Of a DNA stretch of 59,891 nucleotides, positions 1 through 8,953 are shown one piece after another. The notes under the pieces are model-generated. The model was not told the origin of the DNA. It saw only the letters and a program-made list of their open reading frames with translations, and did no database searches. The stretch is taken from assembly GCF_900101855.1 (NCBI RefSeq), contig NZ_FMVC01000008.1:1-59891 (forward strand), written 5' to 3'. Source of the stretch: Flavobacterium anhuiense. Lineage in GTDB: Bacteria; Bacteroidota; Bacteroidia; Flavobacteriales; Flavobacteriaceae. Every line of letters begins with the position of its first letter. Positions within the stretch are counted from its first letter, which is position 1. Position numbers and translations under genes: made by a program.

Positions 1-342
1 AGCCATTATGAAATAAAATTTGAAGAGATATTATCTGATAATGGAGCTGAATTTGGAATTAAAACCAGCAAGGTAAAAAATCAGCATCCTTTCGAAAGAA
101 TGCTGATGGAGCTCGGGATCGTACACAGATACACCAGACCTTACCGCCCACAGACAAACGGCAAGGTGGAGAGGTTTTGGAGAACTCTGGAAGAGGATTT
201 ATTGCGAGATACTGATTTTGATTCTCAAGAAGAGTTAAAAGAGGAATTGCTGCAATATTTATATTATTACAATCATGAAAGACCGCATCAGGGAATTGAT
301 GGAAAAAAGCCAATCGAAATGATAAATCCGTTACCGAAATAA
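1..342 (+). pseudogene. IS transposase, integrase-core (DDE) 3' fragment
   Basis: The reading frame is open from the first base of the window and ends with TAA at 340-342, giving the last 113 residues of a retroviral-integrase-type (rve) transposase. The second catalytic Asp lies in SDNGAEF and the catalytic Glu in GKVERFWRTLEED, followed by the usual YYNHERPHQG ending of IS3/IS481-type enzymes. The start and first catalytic Asp lie off the window, so it cannot be said whether the gene is intact. A strong hairpin with a T-run follows 43 bp downstream. The IS family is an inference. Confidence 0.8.
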
Positions 343-384
343 GTAACTTTTACAGAAATGACAAAGTGTAAATAAAACAAAAAA

Positions 385-410
385 ACCGAAGCTTATGCTT
401 CGGTTTTTTT
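385..410 (+). terminator. Rho-independent terminator after IS fragment
   Basis: ACCGAAGC (385-392) and GCTTCGGT (397-404) form an 8-bp stem with a TTAT loop, preceded by an A-run and followed by seven T residues. It can work in both directions and separates the transposase from the convergent HMG-CoA synthase gene. Confidence 0.8.
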
Positions 411-423
411 GTTTTGAATTTGG

Positions 424-441
424 TCCCGATAGCTATCGGGA
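424..441. repeat. 18-bp perfect palindrome (REP-like)
   Basis: TCCCGATAGCTATCGGGA is a perfect palindrome between the terminator and the HMG-CoA synthase stop codon. From memory, CCCGATAGCTATCGGG-type palindromes recur in Flavobacterium intergenic DNA, so a dispersed repeat is more likely than a dedicated operator; that is inference. Confidence 0.55.
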
Positions 442-463
442 TCAAAAGTTGATAATTAATTTT

Positions 464-1825
464 TTAATCCACCCATTTATAATATCTCGCTCCAATTAAA
501 ACAGGAATTTCTTTTTCAATTCGGTCTAAAACCCATTCGTTTTTTGGAGTTCTAACACTTTGTTTTTGTTCTTTTTTATGAAGGCTTTCATAAGTGTTGA
601 AATCAATTTCTACGCTTTCGGCTAAATTTTCAAAAAGCTTTACATTTCCTAAAGCCGATTTCCATTCTGGCTGAATAGTCCCTTCAAAAACTTTCGATTT
701 CGATCCGCTTCCGTAAGCTAAGAAACCGAATTTAGCTCCAGCAACTTCTTTATTTGTATCGTAAAAATGGGCCAAAGTCGATAACAATCCCATGAAAATA
801 GAACCTGTATACAGATTTCCAATTAAAGAAGAAGCCAATTCAGCTGGCTGTAATTTCTCAGTTACAAAACTTCTGTAATCATCCGATTTTGCCACTTCTT
901 TAATTTTTGTCTGATAATCTGCAGGTGCGATATCATCAGCAATAATTTTTTCGGCACTGTCTAAAGTATAAATTTCAGAAAGCATTCGTCGCCCTTGGAA
1001 AGAATACGGTAAATGCATCACGATACTATGCCAAGTGTTGTATAAAGTTTCGGTTGCGTTTTTTAATTTTTTGAATGAAAAGTAAGCATTGCGCGTACGA
1101 TCCATATAACATTGGTTTGAATACTGACCGTCAAAAACAGGCTGATCTTTATGGATTTCGATTTCAGCTTCTAAATTGTCAAACCAAGAATCGTTATTGG
1201 TGTTTTTTGTAATTTCTTCTTTAGAAATGGTTCTGTATGGTTTAAAGAAATCGAAAACACCTTTTGTACTTGTTGCCCAATTGTCGTCAAAAGCAATGAT
1301 TTTTGGGTTTGCAGTAATTAACATGGCAACAGCTCCAGCACCTTGAGTATATTCTCCGCCAGAGTTTAAATCGTATTTTGCAAAATCAGAAGTGACTACA
1401 ATTGCTTTTTTAGTTGGATTTAATTTAACGAAATCTAGACAGTTCTGCATCGCGTCAACTCCGCCGATACAAGCAAAAGTAAAGTCAACTACATCGCATT
1501 CTGCTAATGAATCTTCGCCAAATTTCTGCTCCATTAAACTAATTAAATAAGAAGCAATTGGTTTAGAACTGTCAACACCGCTTTCGGTACCAACATAGAT
1601 TCGGCTTATTTCGTTTAGATTGATTTTATTATCAATGATAAGTTTGGTTAACGCATTAGCTCCAAAAACAACCGCGTCCTGATGAACGTCTGGAAAAGTC
1701 ATTTTTAGTAATCCAAGACCTTTTTCTAATTTTTCTGGTTCAATATTTCTGGCAATTGCCAAAGTTTTTATGGGTAAATGTATGTTTGCTACATCAAACG
1801 AAATAGCATCAATTCCTGTTTTCAT
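464..1825 (-). CDS. Hydroxymethylglutaryl-CoA synthase family protein
   Basis: This 453-residue cytosolic protein has the thiolase-fold layout of HMG-CoA synthase, which condenses acetyl-CoA with acetoacetyl-CoA in the mevalonate pathway. The catalytic triad is visible: Glu81 in VGTESGVD, Cys119 in FACIGG and His271 in MHLPYS. The C-terminal part keeps the YGSGSKS-like motif of the family. It is somewhat longer than the Gram-positive MvaS proteins (about 390 residues), as in other Bacteroidota. It stands alone, convergent with the IS fragment. A Bacteroidota-type promoter (TTG at 1872-1874, TACCTTTAG at 1844-1852 on this strand) lies just upstream. The family is secure; HMG-CoA synthase rather than a related condensing enzyme is likely. 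Confidence 0.88.
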   Translation of the reverse strand: MKTGIDAISFDVANIHLPIKTLAIARNIEPEKLEKGLGLLKMTFPDVHQDAVVFGANALTKLIIDNKINLNEISRIYVGTESGVDSSKPIASYLISLMEQKFGEDSLAECDVVDFTFACIGGVDAMQNCLDFVKLNPTKKAIVVTSDFAKYDLNSGGEYTQGAGAVAMLITANPKIIAFDDNWATSTKGVFDFFKPYRTISKEEITKNTNNDSWFDNLEAEIEIHKDQPVFDGQYSNQCYMDRTRNAYFSFKKLKNATETLYNTWHSIVMHLPYSFQGRRMLSEIYTLDSAEKIIADDIAPADYQTKIKEVAKSDDYRSFVTEKLQPAELASSLIGNLYTGSIFMGLLSTLAHFYDTNKEVAGAKFGFLAYGSGSKSKVFEGTIQPEWKSALGNVKLFENLAESVEIDFNTYESLHKKEQKQSVRTPKNEWVLDRIEKEIPVLIGARYYKWVD

Positions 1826-2181
1826 TATTAATTTTTTGAGGCGCTAAAGGTAAAACTATGTTGCGGAATGACAATTTTTTACTTAGACAAAATTTCAGAC
1901 AAAGAACACTTTTAAAGAAAATAAATCAAAACTTTGAATAAAATAACAATATGATAATTTTTGGTAATCTACTTAGTCTGTAAATTTTTCTCCTAAGGCT
2001 TAAAAAGCAATGTTTTGAAGTTTTCTATAGTGAATTATTTTTTAGCAGCTTTGGTTTTGTACGTAAAAGTACGTAGAATTGAGCTATTTTAAAATCATTA
2101 TAAATAACAGCGAAATGGTTGTAGTTCTTTTGTATTTGAATTATTTTTGTCTAATTTTTTAAAACAAACTACTTAACACTT
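1826..2181. promoter_or_regulatory. Divergent promoter region, HMG-CoA synthase / sdhCAB
   Basis: The 356-bp spacer contains no convincing gene. On the plus strand TATTTTTG at 2142-2149 with TTG at 2119-2121 fits the Bacteroidota -7/-33 pattern and lies 33 bp before the sdhC start. On the minus strand TACCTTTAG at 1844-1852 with TTG at 1872-1874 is a candidate promoter for the HMG-CoA synthase gene. The middle (about 1880-2100) is AT-rich with no feature I recognise. Confidence 0.5.
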
Positions 2182-2847
2182 ATGGCACAATCTGCACTAT
2201 TGAATGCTTCCATTTTAAAGAAAGTAGCTATGGCTCTTTCGGGAATATTCTTAATCACGTTTTTAGCGCTGCATGTTTCCTTAAATTTTATCTCTATTAT
2301 TAGTGAAGACGTTTTTAACGAAGCTTCTCACTTTATGGGATACAATCCGCTGATTCAGTATGTAATGCAGCCAATTTTGGCATTTGGGGTAATTTTCCAC
2401 TTTGTAATGGGATTTATTCTTACGGCTCAAAACAGCGCGGCACGACCAATCGCATACGCTAAATACAACGGAGCTGCAAACGCTTCTTGGAGTTCTAGAA
2501 ATATGATTATTTCTGGATTGGTTATTTTGGCTTTCTTAGGATTGCACTTTTATGATTTCTGGTTTCCTGAAGTTACCTACAAATATATTGCAGGTACAGC
2601 GCCAGATGCTACAAGGTATTATGGTGAGTTAGTTCACAAATTTCATGACCCAATCCGTACGGCATTGTACTGTGTGTCATTTATCCTTTTAGGATTCCAC
2701 TTATGGCACGGGTTTGCATCTTCTCTTCAATCAGTGGGGATGTACAACAAATACTCTAGATTTTTAGCGAAAGTAGGTTACTGGTTTGCAGTTGTAGTTC
2801 CAGCACTTTTCGTAATTATCGCTTTATTTCATCATTTCAATAATTAA
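2182..2847 (+). CDS. sdhC: Succinate dehydrogenase cytochrome b subunit
   Basis: This 221-residue integral membrane protein is the diheme cytochrome b558 anchor of the Bacteroidota-type succinate:quinone oxidoreductase. It has five hydrophobic segments (about 15-40, 58-82, 108-128, 155-180, 195-218) and several histidines inside or beside them (for example LALHVSLNF, FHFVMGF, LGLHFYDFW, GFHLWHGF), as expected for heme ligation. It is the first gene of sdhC-sdhA-sdhB, 12 bp before sdhA. There is no separate sdhD, which fits the five-helix single-anchor class. It takes electrons from SdhB to menaquinone in the inner membrane. Confidence 0.93.
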   Translation: MAQSALLNASILKKVAMALSGIFLITFLALHVSLNFISIISEDVFNEASHFMGYNPLIQYVMQPILAFGVIFHFVMGFILTAQNSAARPIAYAKYNGAANASWSSRNMIISGLVILAFLGLHFYDFWFPEVTYKYIAGTAPDATRYYGELVHKFHDPIRTALYCVSFILLGFHLWHGFASSLQSVGMYNKYSRFLAKVGYWFAVVVPALFVIIALFHHFNN

Positions 2848-2859
2848 TATAAAATTATA

Positions 2860-4860
2860 ATGGCATTAGATTCAAAAATTCCAAATGGTCCTATAGCGGA
2901 CAAATGGACAAATTATAAAGATCATATTAATTTAGTAAACCCTGCCAACAAACGTAATCTTGATATTATCGTAGTAGGTACAGGTTTGGCTGGAGGTTCG
3001 GCTGCGGCTACTCTAGCAGAGTTAGGATATAACGTAAAAGCATTCTGCTTCCAAGATTCTCCACGTCGTGCGCACTCTATTGCTGCACAAGGAGGTATCA
3101 ACGCGGCAAAAAACTATAAAGGTGACGGTGACTCAGTTTACAGATTGTTCTATGATACTGTAAAGGGAGGTGACTACCGTGCACGTGAAGCAAACGTTTA
3201 TCGTTTAGCTGAAGTTTCTGCTAATATTATCGATCAATGTGTGGCTCAAGGAGTTCCATTGGCTCGTGAATATGGCGGACTTTTAGATAACCGTTCTTTT
3301 GGAGGAACTTTGGTTTCTCGTACATTTTATGCACAAGGACAAACTGGACAACAATTATTGTTAGGAGCTTATTCTGCAATGAACCGTCAGATTGGTCGTG
3401 GAAAAATTAAAATGTACAACCGTCACGAAATGCTTGATTTGGTTGTTGTTGACGGAAAAGCGAGAGGTATTATTGCTCGTAATTTAATCACTGGAGAAAT
3501 AGAAAGACATTCTGCTCACGCGGTAGTAATTGGTTCAGGAGGATACGGAAACGTATTTTTCCTTTCTACAAATGCTATGGGAAGTAACGCAACAGCAGCT
3601 TGGAAAATTCATAAAAAAGGAGCGTTTTTCGCAAATCCTTGTTACACGCAAATTCACCCAACATGTATTCCGGTTTCAGGAGATCATCAGTCTAAATTGA
3701 CTTTGATGTCTGAATCTTTACGTAATGATGGTCGTATTTGGGTGCCTAAAAAATTGGAAGATGCTCAGGCTATCCGTGAAGGTAGAAAAAAAGCAAATGA
3801 TTTATCTGAAGACGAAAGAGATTACTTCTTAGAAAGAAGATATCCAGCTTTCGGTAACTTAGTGCCTCGTGACGTTGCGTCTCGTGCAGCTAAAGAAAGA
3901 TGTGATGCTGGGTTTGGAGTTAACAAAACTGGAGAAGCAGTTTACTTAGATTTCGCAGCAGCTATCAAACGTTACGGAACTGAAGAAGCTTACGTAAAAG
4001 GTTTAGATGCTAATGATGCTGCTTTAGTTACTAAATTAGGAACTGCAATCGTAAAAAGTAAATACGGAAACTTATTCCAAATGTACTTGAAAATTGTTGA
4101 TGAAGATCCTTATGTAACGCCAATGATGATCTACCCAGCGGTTCACTACACAATGGGTGGAACTTGGGTTGATTATAACTTAATGACTACAATTCCTGGA
4201 TGTTTCTCAATTGGAGAATCTAACTTCTCTGACCACGGAGCAAATAGACTTGGAGCTTCTGCTTTAATGCAAGGTTTAGCTGATGGATATTTCGTATTGC
4301 CATATACTATTGGAGATTATTTAGCTCCAGATATTAAAATGGGACCAATTTCTACAGACCTGCCAGAATTCGTTGAAGCTGAAAAAGCAGTTGTAGATCA
4401 AATCAATAAATTCATCAACAATAACGGTAAACATTCTGTAGATTATTTCCACAAAAAATTAGGAAAAATTATGTGGAATAAAGTAGGTATGGCTCGTAAT
4501 GCTAAAGGTTTAACTGAGGCAATCGAAGAAATTGCTGCTTTACGTGAAGAGTTTTATAGAGATGTAAAAGTTCCAGGTGGCGCTTATGAATTCAATCAGG
4601 AATTAGAAAAAGCGACTCGTGTTGCCGATTTCTTAGAATTAGGAGAATTGTTCGCGAAAGATGCTTTACACCGTAACGAATCTTGTGGAGGTCACTTCCG
4701 TGAGGAGTATCAGACAGAAGAAGGGGAAGCACTTCGTGACGACGAAAACTTTGCATACGTTGCAGCTTGGGAATACAAAGGAAAACCAAGTGATGCAGTG
4801 TTGCACAAAGAACCTCTTAATTACGAAAACATTAAATTAGTTCAAAGAAGTTATAAATAA
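2860..4860 (+). CDS. sdhA: Succinate dehydrogenase / fumarate reductase flavoprotein subunit
   Basis: This 666-residue protein is the catalytic subunit that oxidises succinate to fumarate. The FAD-binding GTGLAGG motif is at 40-46 and the flavinylated His is His72 in RRAHSIAAQGG. Substrate-site sequences include QIHPTC, the HYTMGG segment and the SNFSDHGANRLGASAL motif. Length fits the Bacteroidota/epsilonproteobacterial class, which is longer than E. coli SdhA. The gene follows sdhC by 12 bp. The 94-bp gap to sdhB is unusual because it holds a heptamer-repeat hairpin. The complex is a TCA-cycle and respiratory enzyme facing the cytoplasm. Confidence 0.96.
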   Translation: MALDSKIPNGPIADKWTNYKDHINLVNPANKRNLDIIVVGTGLAGGSAAATLAELGYNVKAFCFQDSPRRAHSIAAQGGINAAKNYKGDGDSVYRLFYDTVKGGDYRAREANVYRLAEVSANIIDQCVAQGVPLAREYGGLLDNRSFGGTLVSRTFYAQGQTGQQLLLGAYSAMNRQIGRGKIKMYNRHEMLDLVVVDGKARGIIARNLITGEIERHSAHAVVIGSGGYGNVFFLSTNAMGSNATAAWKIHKKGAFFANPCYTQIHPTCIPVSGDHQSKLTLMSESLRNDGRIWVPKKLEDAQAIREGRKKANDLSEDERDYFLERRYPAFGNLVPRDVASRAAKERCDAGFGVNKTGEAVYLDFAAAIKRYGTEEAYVKGLDANDAALVTKLGTAIVKSKYGNLFQMYLKIVDEDPYVTPMMIYPAVHYTMGGTWVDYNLMTTIPGCFSIGESNFSDHGANRLGASALMQGLADGYFVLPYTIGDYLAPDIKMGPISTDLPEFVEAEKAVVDQINKFINNNGKHSVDYFHKKLGKIMWNKVGMARNAKGLTEAIEEIAALREEFYRDVKVPGGAYEFNQELEKATRVADFLELGELFAKDALHRNESCGGHFREEYQTEEGEALRDDENFAYVAAWEYKGKPSDAVLHKEPLNYENIKLVQRSYK

Positions 4861-4954
4861 GAATTTGGTCGAAAGCCCAAAGTCTTAAAGTCAAAAGGCA
4901 AAATGTGCCAAACGACTTTCGACTTTCGACTTATGACTTTCAAACGAAAAAGGT
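4861..4954. repeat. Heptanucleotide repeat hairpin between sdhA and sdhB
   Basis: Four 7-bp units, GACTTTC GACTTTC GACTTAT GACTTTC, run without a gap from 4914 to 4941. Upstream at about 4879-4893 lie two copies of the complementary core AAAGTC, so the transcript can fold into a hairpin between two genes of one operon. No promoter consensus is obvious. A possible effect on the sdhA/sdhB mRNA balance is inference. Confidence 0.6.
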
Positions 4955-5701
4955 ATGAAACTTACATTAAAAATATGGCGTCAAAAAAACGCTCAAGATA
5001 AAGGAGGGATTGTAGAATATCCTATCGATGGAATCGAACCAGACATGTCTTTCCTTGAAATGTTAGACGTTCTTAACGAAGGTTTAATCAATAAAGGAGA
5101 CGAGCCTGTAGCATTTGACCACGATTGCCGCGAGGGAATCTGCGGAATGTGTTCTTTATTCATCAACGGTGAAGCACACGGACCAGATAGAGGTGTTACA
5201 ACTTGCCAGTTGCACATGCGTATGTTTAAAGATGGTGATACGATTTTTATCGAACCATTTAGAGCAAAAGCTTTCCCGGTAATTAAAGATTTAGTAGTTG
5301 ATAGAAGTTCTTTTGACAGAATTCAGCACGCTGGAGGATTTATTTCTGTAAACACTTCAGGAAACACAATTGATGCGAATACTATTCCAGTTCCAAAAGC
5401 AGATGCAGATAAATCATTTGATGCTGCAGCTTGTATTGGTTGTGGAGCTTGTGTTGCAACTTGTAAAAACTCTTCAGCAATGTTATTCGTTTCTGCAAAA
5501 GTTTCTCAATATGCATTATTGCCACAAGGTAAAGTTGAAGCAACAGACCGTGTGTTAAACATGGTTCACCAAATGGATTTAGAAGGTTTCGGTAACTGTA
5601 CGAATACGGGAGCTTGTGAAATCGAATGTCCAAAAGGAATTTCACTTGAAAATATCGCACGTATGAACCGTGAGTATTTAGCAGCAAGCTTGAAAGGTTA
5701 A
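4955..5701 (+). CDS. sdhB: Succinate dehydrogenase iron-sulfur subunit
   Basis: This 248-residue protein carries the three Fe-S clusters that pass electrons from SdhA to SdhC. The [2Fe-2S] ferredoxin-like site is DCREGICGMC with the distant Cys in VTTCQLHM. The C-terminal part has CIGCGACVATCKN and NCTNTGACEIECPKG for the [4Fe-4S] and [3Fe-4S] clusters. The Cys set looks complete. It is the last gene of the operon and is closed by a strong palindromic terminator 20 bp downstream. Confidence 0.96.
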   Translation: MKLTLKIWRQKNAQDKGGIVEYPIDGIEPDMSFLEMLDVLNEGLINKGDEPVAFDHDCREGICGMCSLFINGEAHGPDRGVTTCQLHMRMFKDGDTIFIEPFRAKAFPVIKDLVVDRSSFDRIQHAGGFISVNTSGNTIDANTIPVPKADADKSFDAAACIGCGACVATCKNSSAMLFVSAKVSQYALLPQGKVEATDRVLNMVHQMDLEGFGNCTNTGACEIECPKGISLENIARMNREYLAASLKG

Positions 5702-5720
5702 TTAAACCGATTACTATATT

Positions 5721-5750
5721 AAAAACGCTTCCGATATCGGAAGCGTTTTT
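5721..5750. terminator. Bidirectional terminator, sdhB / hexosaminidase
   Basis: A perfect 30-bp palindrome centred on CCGATATCGG, with five A and five T (extending to eight T) at its ends, lies between the convergent sdhB and hexosaminidase genes. The geometry serves both strands. Confidence 0.85.
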
Positions 5751-5751
5751 T

Positions 5752-8043
5752 TTATTCATAGTACAATTGGGAAGCGCTTATTTCTTCTTTTTTTTGACCT
5801 TCTTTCTGAATAAAACAATTTAAGATTGTACCTCCAGTTAAATCAAAATAGCTAATATTGATTTTGTGAAATCCCTTTTCTAGTGTGACAGCGCCATAAG
5901 CTTCATTCATCCAATGAATGCCATCATTGTCTACAACCAATTCGTCGTCAATAAAAAGCTTAGATCCGTCGTCTGAAAGCGTCGAAAAAGTATAATTTCC
6001 TGTTTCTGCTATAAAGATGTATCCATTGAATTTTAAGCCGATGTAACGCTCCAATTTCGTTTTCCATTTTTCAGCACTGATTTTGCCTTCTAAAATTCCC
6101 GAACCAACAGGTTTTGAAAGTTCTAAATCCTGAACTTGCTTAAATGTCCCAGTGAAATATTCAAATTGAATTCCGTTTTTCTTAGGCTGAATAGCAAACG
6201 AAGGTTTTACATCTGGATTGCGGACAATTATTTTATTAATCGAGCTCCTTTTGCCGCTTTCGCTGATTTGAATTGTTTTGATGGTTCTATATTCTCCTTT
6301 TGGAATATTTATCGTTACCGGATTTCGGTAAAAGTTTGCTGTTTCATTTGGATTATAGCCGTCAATGGTATAAAATATCTTTCCGTTTTTAATGGTTGGT
6401 TTGAGATCCAAAATATATTTTGATGTAATTAAAGCTTTTTCATCTGCGCCAAAAGGAGCTGGAACTTTATATAATCTGTTTTCTAATTCTAATTTTTCTA
6501 AATGGTACGGCACTTGATTTTGAATAAAATGATTATAGTTTTTGTTTTGAGGTTCGGTCCAAGCGATTTCTGCCAAAGCGAAAATTCTAGGGTAAAGCAT
6601 ATAATTCAATTTTGCTGGACTTGTTAAATATTCCGACCATAAATTGGCTTGAACTCCAATGATGTATTTTTGTTCTTCCATATTTAGGCTGTCAACAGGA
6701 GTTGGATTGTAGTGGTATACTTTTTCTAAGGTGCTTAGTCTACCAACGGTAAGTGGCTCGTTTGGCGAATAACCCTGATTATAATCAAAATAAACAGTGC
6801 TTTCAGGAGTCATTACAACAGGATGTTTCAGTTTTGCAGCATGAATTCCACCCGATTCTCCTCTCCAAGACATTACAGCGGCGTTTGGTGCCAATCCGCC
6901 TTCTAGAATTTCATCCCAGCCAAAAATCTGCCTTCCGTTGGCATTCAGAAATTTTTCAATTCTTTTTATGAAATAACTCTGCAGTTCGTGCTCATCTTTC
7001 AAGCCTAAATCTTTGATTCGCTTTTGACAATTTGGGCAAACTTTCCATCTTGTTTTTGGGCATTCGTCTCCGCCGATATGAATATTTTTACTTGGGAATA
7101 ATGCCATTACTTCGGTTAAAACATCTTCCAAAAAGGTAAAAGTTTCATCCTTTCCAGCGCAGAAAACATCTTCAAAAACACCCCAAGATTCTACGACTTT
7201 ATAATTTCGATCTGGAAAACAAGCCAGATTTGGATAAGCCGTAATCGCCGCCGAAGCATGACCTGGCATTTCGATTTCTGGTATAATATTCACGTAATGA
7301 TCTTCGGCAAATTTTATTACTTCTTTAATTTCTTCTTGAGTATAATATCCGCCGTAAGGATTTCCGTCAAAAAAGAATGGTGATCTTTCAAATTTATTAC
7401 CGACTAAAGTTTGCGCTCTTTTTGAACCGACTTCTGTCAGCTTTGGATATTTTTTTATCTCGATTCGCCAGCCTTGATCGTCGGTCAAGTGCCAGTGAAA
7501 ATTATTTAATTTATAGCTAGACATTTGTCTGATAAAATCTTTTATAACACTAACGGAGAAAAAATGACGGCAGACGTCTAAATGCAAGCCTCGGTAAGAA
7601 TATCGTGGTTGATCTTCGATAAGTAAGCACGGCAATTTAATCACGTTGGAAATTTTGTTTGGAAGGAGCTGTAATAAAGTCTGAACAGCATAGAAAAGGC
7701 CTTCTTCTTTTCCTGAAACTAAAATTTTATTCGAAGTAATTTCAATTTTATACCCTTCTTTTGATGTGTAATTTACATCCGAATTAAACTCAATTTTCAG
7801 ATTTGATTTCTTTGAATTGGATTTAGAATTTAATGCCGCTTCTAAAATTTTTGCTGATTTCGATTCCTTTTCACTATAATTTTTGTTTGTAAAAATCACT
7901 TGAACTTTTCCGTTTATGCGAATACTGTCTCCAGTCAATTTATACAAATTGGGAGCGGGAATTATAGAAACGTTTTGTTCTGAATTTTGAGAATTTCCAT
8001 TTAAAAAAGAAAAAAGGAAAAATAGAAAAAGGATTTTTTTCAT
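5752..8043 (-). CDS. Secreted beta-N-acetylhexosaminidase, GH20 with PA14 domain
   Basis: This 763-residue protein has a signal peptide (about 1-19, ending near NGNSQ). Domains in order are a GH20b N-terminal domain (about 25-145), the GH20 TIM barrel (about 147-500), a chitobiase-type C-terminal segment (about 520-610) and a PA14 domain (about 625-755). The catalytic Asp326-Glu327 pair sits in HIGGDECPKTRW and the substrate-site His-rich NNFHWHLTDDQGWR segment is present. It should release terminal GlcNAc or GalNAc from chitooligosaccharides or glycans, with PA14 probably binding carbohydrate. No SusC/SusD pair is beside it, so it is not visibly part of a polysaccharide utilisation locus. 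It converges on sdhB. Confidence 0.93.
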   Translation of the reverse strand: MKKILFLFFLFSFLNGNSQNSEQNVSIIPAPNLYKLTGDSIRINGKVQVIFTNKNYSEKESKSAKILEAALNSKSNSKKSNLKIEFNSDVNYTSKEGYKIEITSNKILVSGKEEGLFYAVQTLLQLLPNKISNVIKLPCLLIEDQPRYSYRGLHLDVCRHFFSVSVIKDFIRQMSSYKLNNFHWHLTDDQGWRIEIKKYPKLTEVGSKRAQTLVGNKFERSPFFFDGNPYGGYYTQEEIKEVIKFAEDHYVNIIPEIEMPGHASAAITAYPNLACFPDRNYKVVESWGVFEDVFCAGKDETFTFLEDVLTEVMALFPSKNIHIGGDECPKTRWKVCPNCQKRIKDLGLKDEHELQSYFIKRIEKFLNANGRQIFGWDEILEGGLAPNAAVMSWRGESGGIHAAKLKHPVVMTPESTVYFDYNQGYSPNEPLTVGRLSTLEKVYHYNPTPVDSLNMEEQKYIIGVQANLWSEYLTSPAKLNYMLYPRIFALAEIAWTEPQNKNYNHFIQNQVPYHLEKLELENRLYKVPAPFGADEKALITSKYILDLKPTIKNGKIFYTIDGYNPNETANFYRNPVTINIPKGEYRTIKTIQISESGKRSSINKIIVRNPDVKPSFAIQPKKNGIQFEYFTGTFKQVQDLELSKPVGSGILEGKISAEKWKTKLERYIGLKFNGYIFIAETGNYTFSTLSDDGSKLFIDDELVVDNDGIHWMNEAYGAVTLEKGFHKINISYFDLTGGTILNCFIQKEGQKKEEISASQLYYE

Positions 8044-8126
8044 AGGAGAAAAACTTTAAATTTTGGTAAAAAGATGTTTTAAAGATATAGAAATGATTTT
8101 ATTGATAATACCGCTTTTGCTTTCGT

Positions 8127-8155
8127 TGAATTATTTATCGAAATGTTTATTTTTG
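8127..8155 (+). promoter_or_regulatory. Promoter of the DeoR-family regulator
   Basis: TTG at 8127-8129 and TATTTTTG at 8148-8155 fit the Bacteroidota -33/-7 consensus with 21-bp spacing, 22 bp before the ATG at 8177. Confidence 0.55.
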
Positions 8156-8176
8156 TAGGTAGAAAAAACAATTGGC

Positions 8177-8953
8177 ATGAGCACTGAAAATGAAGTTTTA
8201 AATTATAGTAAAGAAGAACGTAAAAATCATATTCTAAAAGAGATTAACCTGCATACGCGTGTGAGTTTTGAAACTCTTTCGGCTAAACTTGGTGTTTCCG
8301 AAGATACTGTTCGTCGTGATATTAATGAACTTGACGCCGACTCACTTATAATCAAAGTAAAGGGCGGTGCAATGACCAAAGGATATCACTATTCTTCATC
8401 TAACCAAACTTATGCTGTCGAAGCTAAACAAGTTATTGCACAGAAAGCTGTAAGTCTTCTTCATGACGGAATGGTTTTAATTGTTGATGGAGGAACCACT
8501 ATTCGTGAATTCATCCGATTAATTCCAAACGATCTTAATCTAACTGTTTTTACTATTACTGCTTTAACGGCTGTTCAGCTTTTAGATAAACCTAATATTA
8601 AAACCATCATGATTGGCGGAAGCATTTCATCATACAGCCAAATGTGTGTTAGCGGAGAAGCTTTTCATCAATTAGCCAACATAAAAGCAGATCTTTTGGT
8701 CCTTGGAACAAATGCTCTAGATATCGATGGCGGTTATTCCGATTCTGACTGGGAAACCGTTCAAGTTAAAAAAGCAATGATTCAGGCTTCTAAAAAAACA
8801 GCAGTTTTGACCATTACAGAAAAACTAAATACGGTTCTTAAAATGAAAATCGCCAGTGTATCTGAGGTAAATTATGTAATTACCGAAGAAGAGCCTACTC
8901 ATGAAAAACTAAAGACGTACAAAGAAAATTTTCCAAGTCTTACTGTGATTTAA
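8177..8953 (+). CDS. DeoR-family transcriptional regulator
   Basis: This 258-residue regulator has the DeoR HTH at about 20-70 (VSFETLSAKLGVSEDTVRRDINEL) followed by the family hallmark VKGGAM and a DeoRC sugar-isomerase-like effector domain (VDGGTT, TIMIGGSIS, GTNALDIDGGYSDSD). Such proteins usually repress catabolic operons and respond to phosphorylated intermediates. It converges with the dipeptidase gene and shares its last four bases (TTAA) with that gene's stop. Its position suggests it controls the adjacent permease/Rid/aldolase/dipeptidase genes, which is inference. Confidence 0.9.
   Translation: MSTENEVLNYSKEERKNHILKEINLHTRVSFETLSAKLGVSEDTVRRDINELDADSLIIKVKGGAMTKGYHYSSSNQTYAVEAKQVIAQKAVSLLHDGMVLIVDGGTTIREFIRLIPNDLNLTVFTITALTAVQLLDKPNIKTIMIGGSISSYSQMCVSGEAFHQLANIKADLLVLGTNALDIDGGYSDSDWETVQVKKAMIQASKKTAVLTITEKLNTVLKMKIASVSEVNYVITEEEPTHEKLKTYKENFPSLTVI

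Noticed and set aside
5752..8043. Hexosaminidase as part of a polysaccharide utilisation locus
   Set aside because: No SusC/SusD, ECF sigma or other glycoside hydrolase genes are adjacent.
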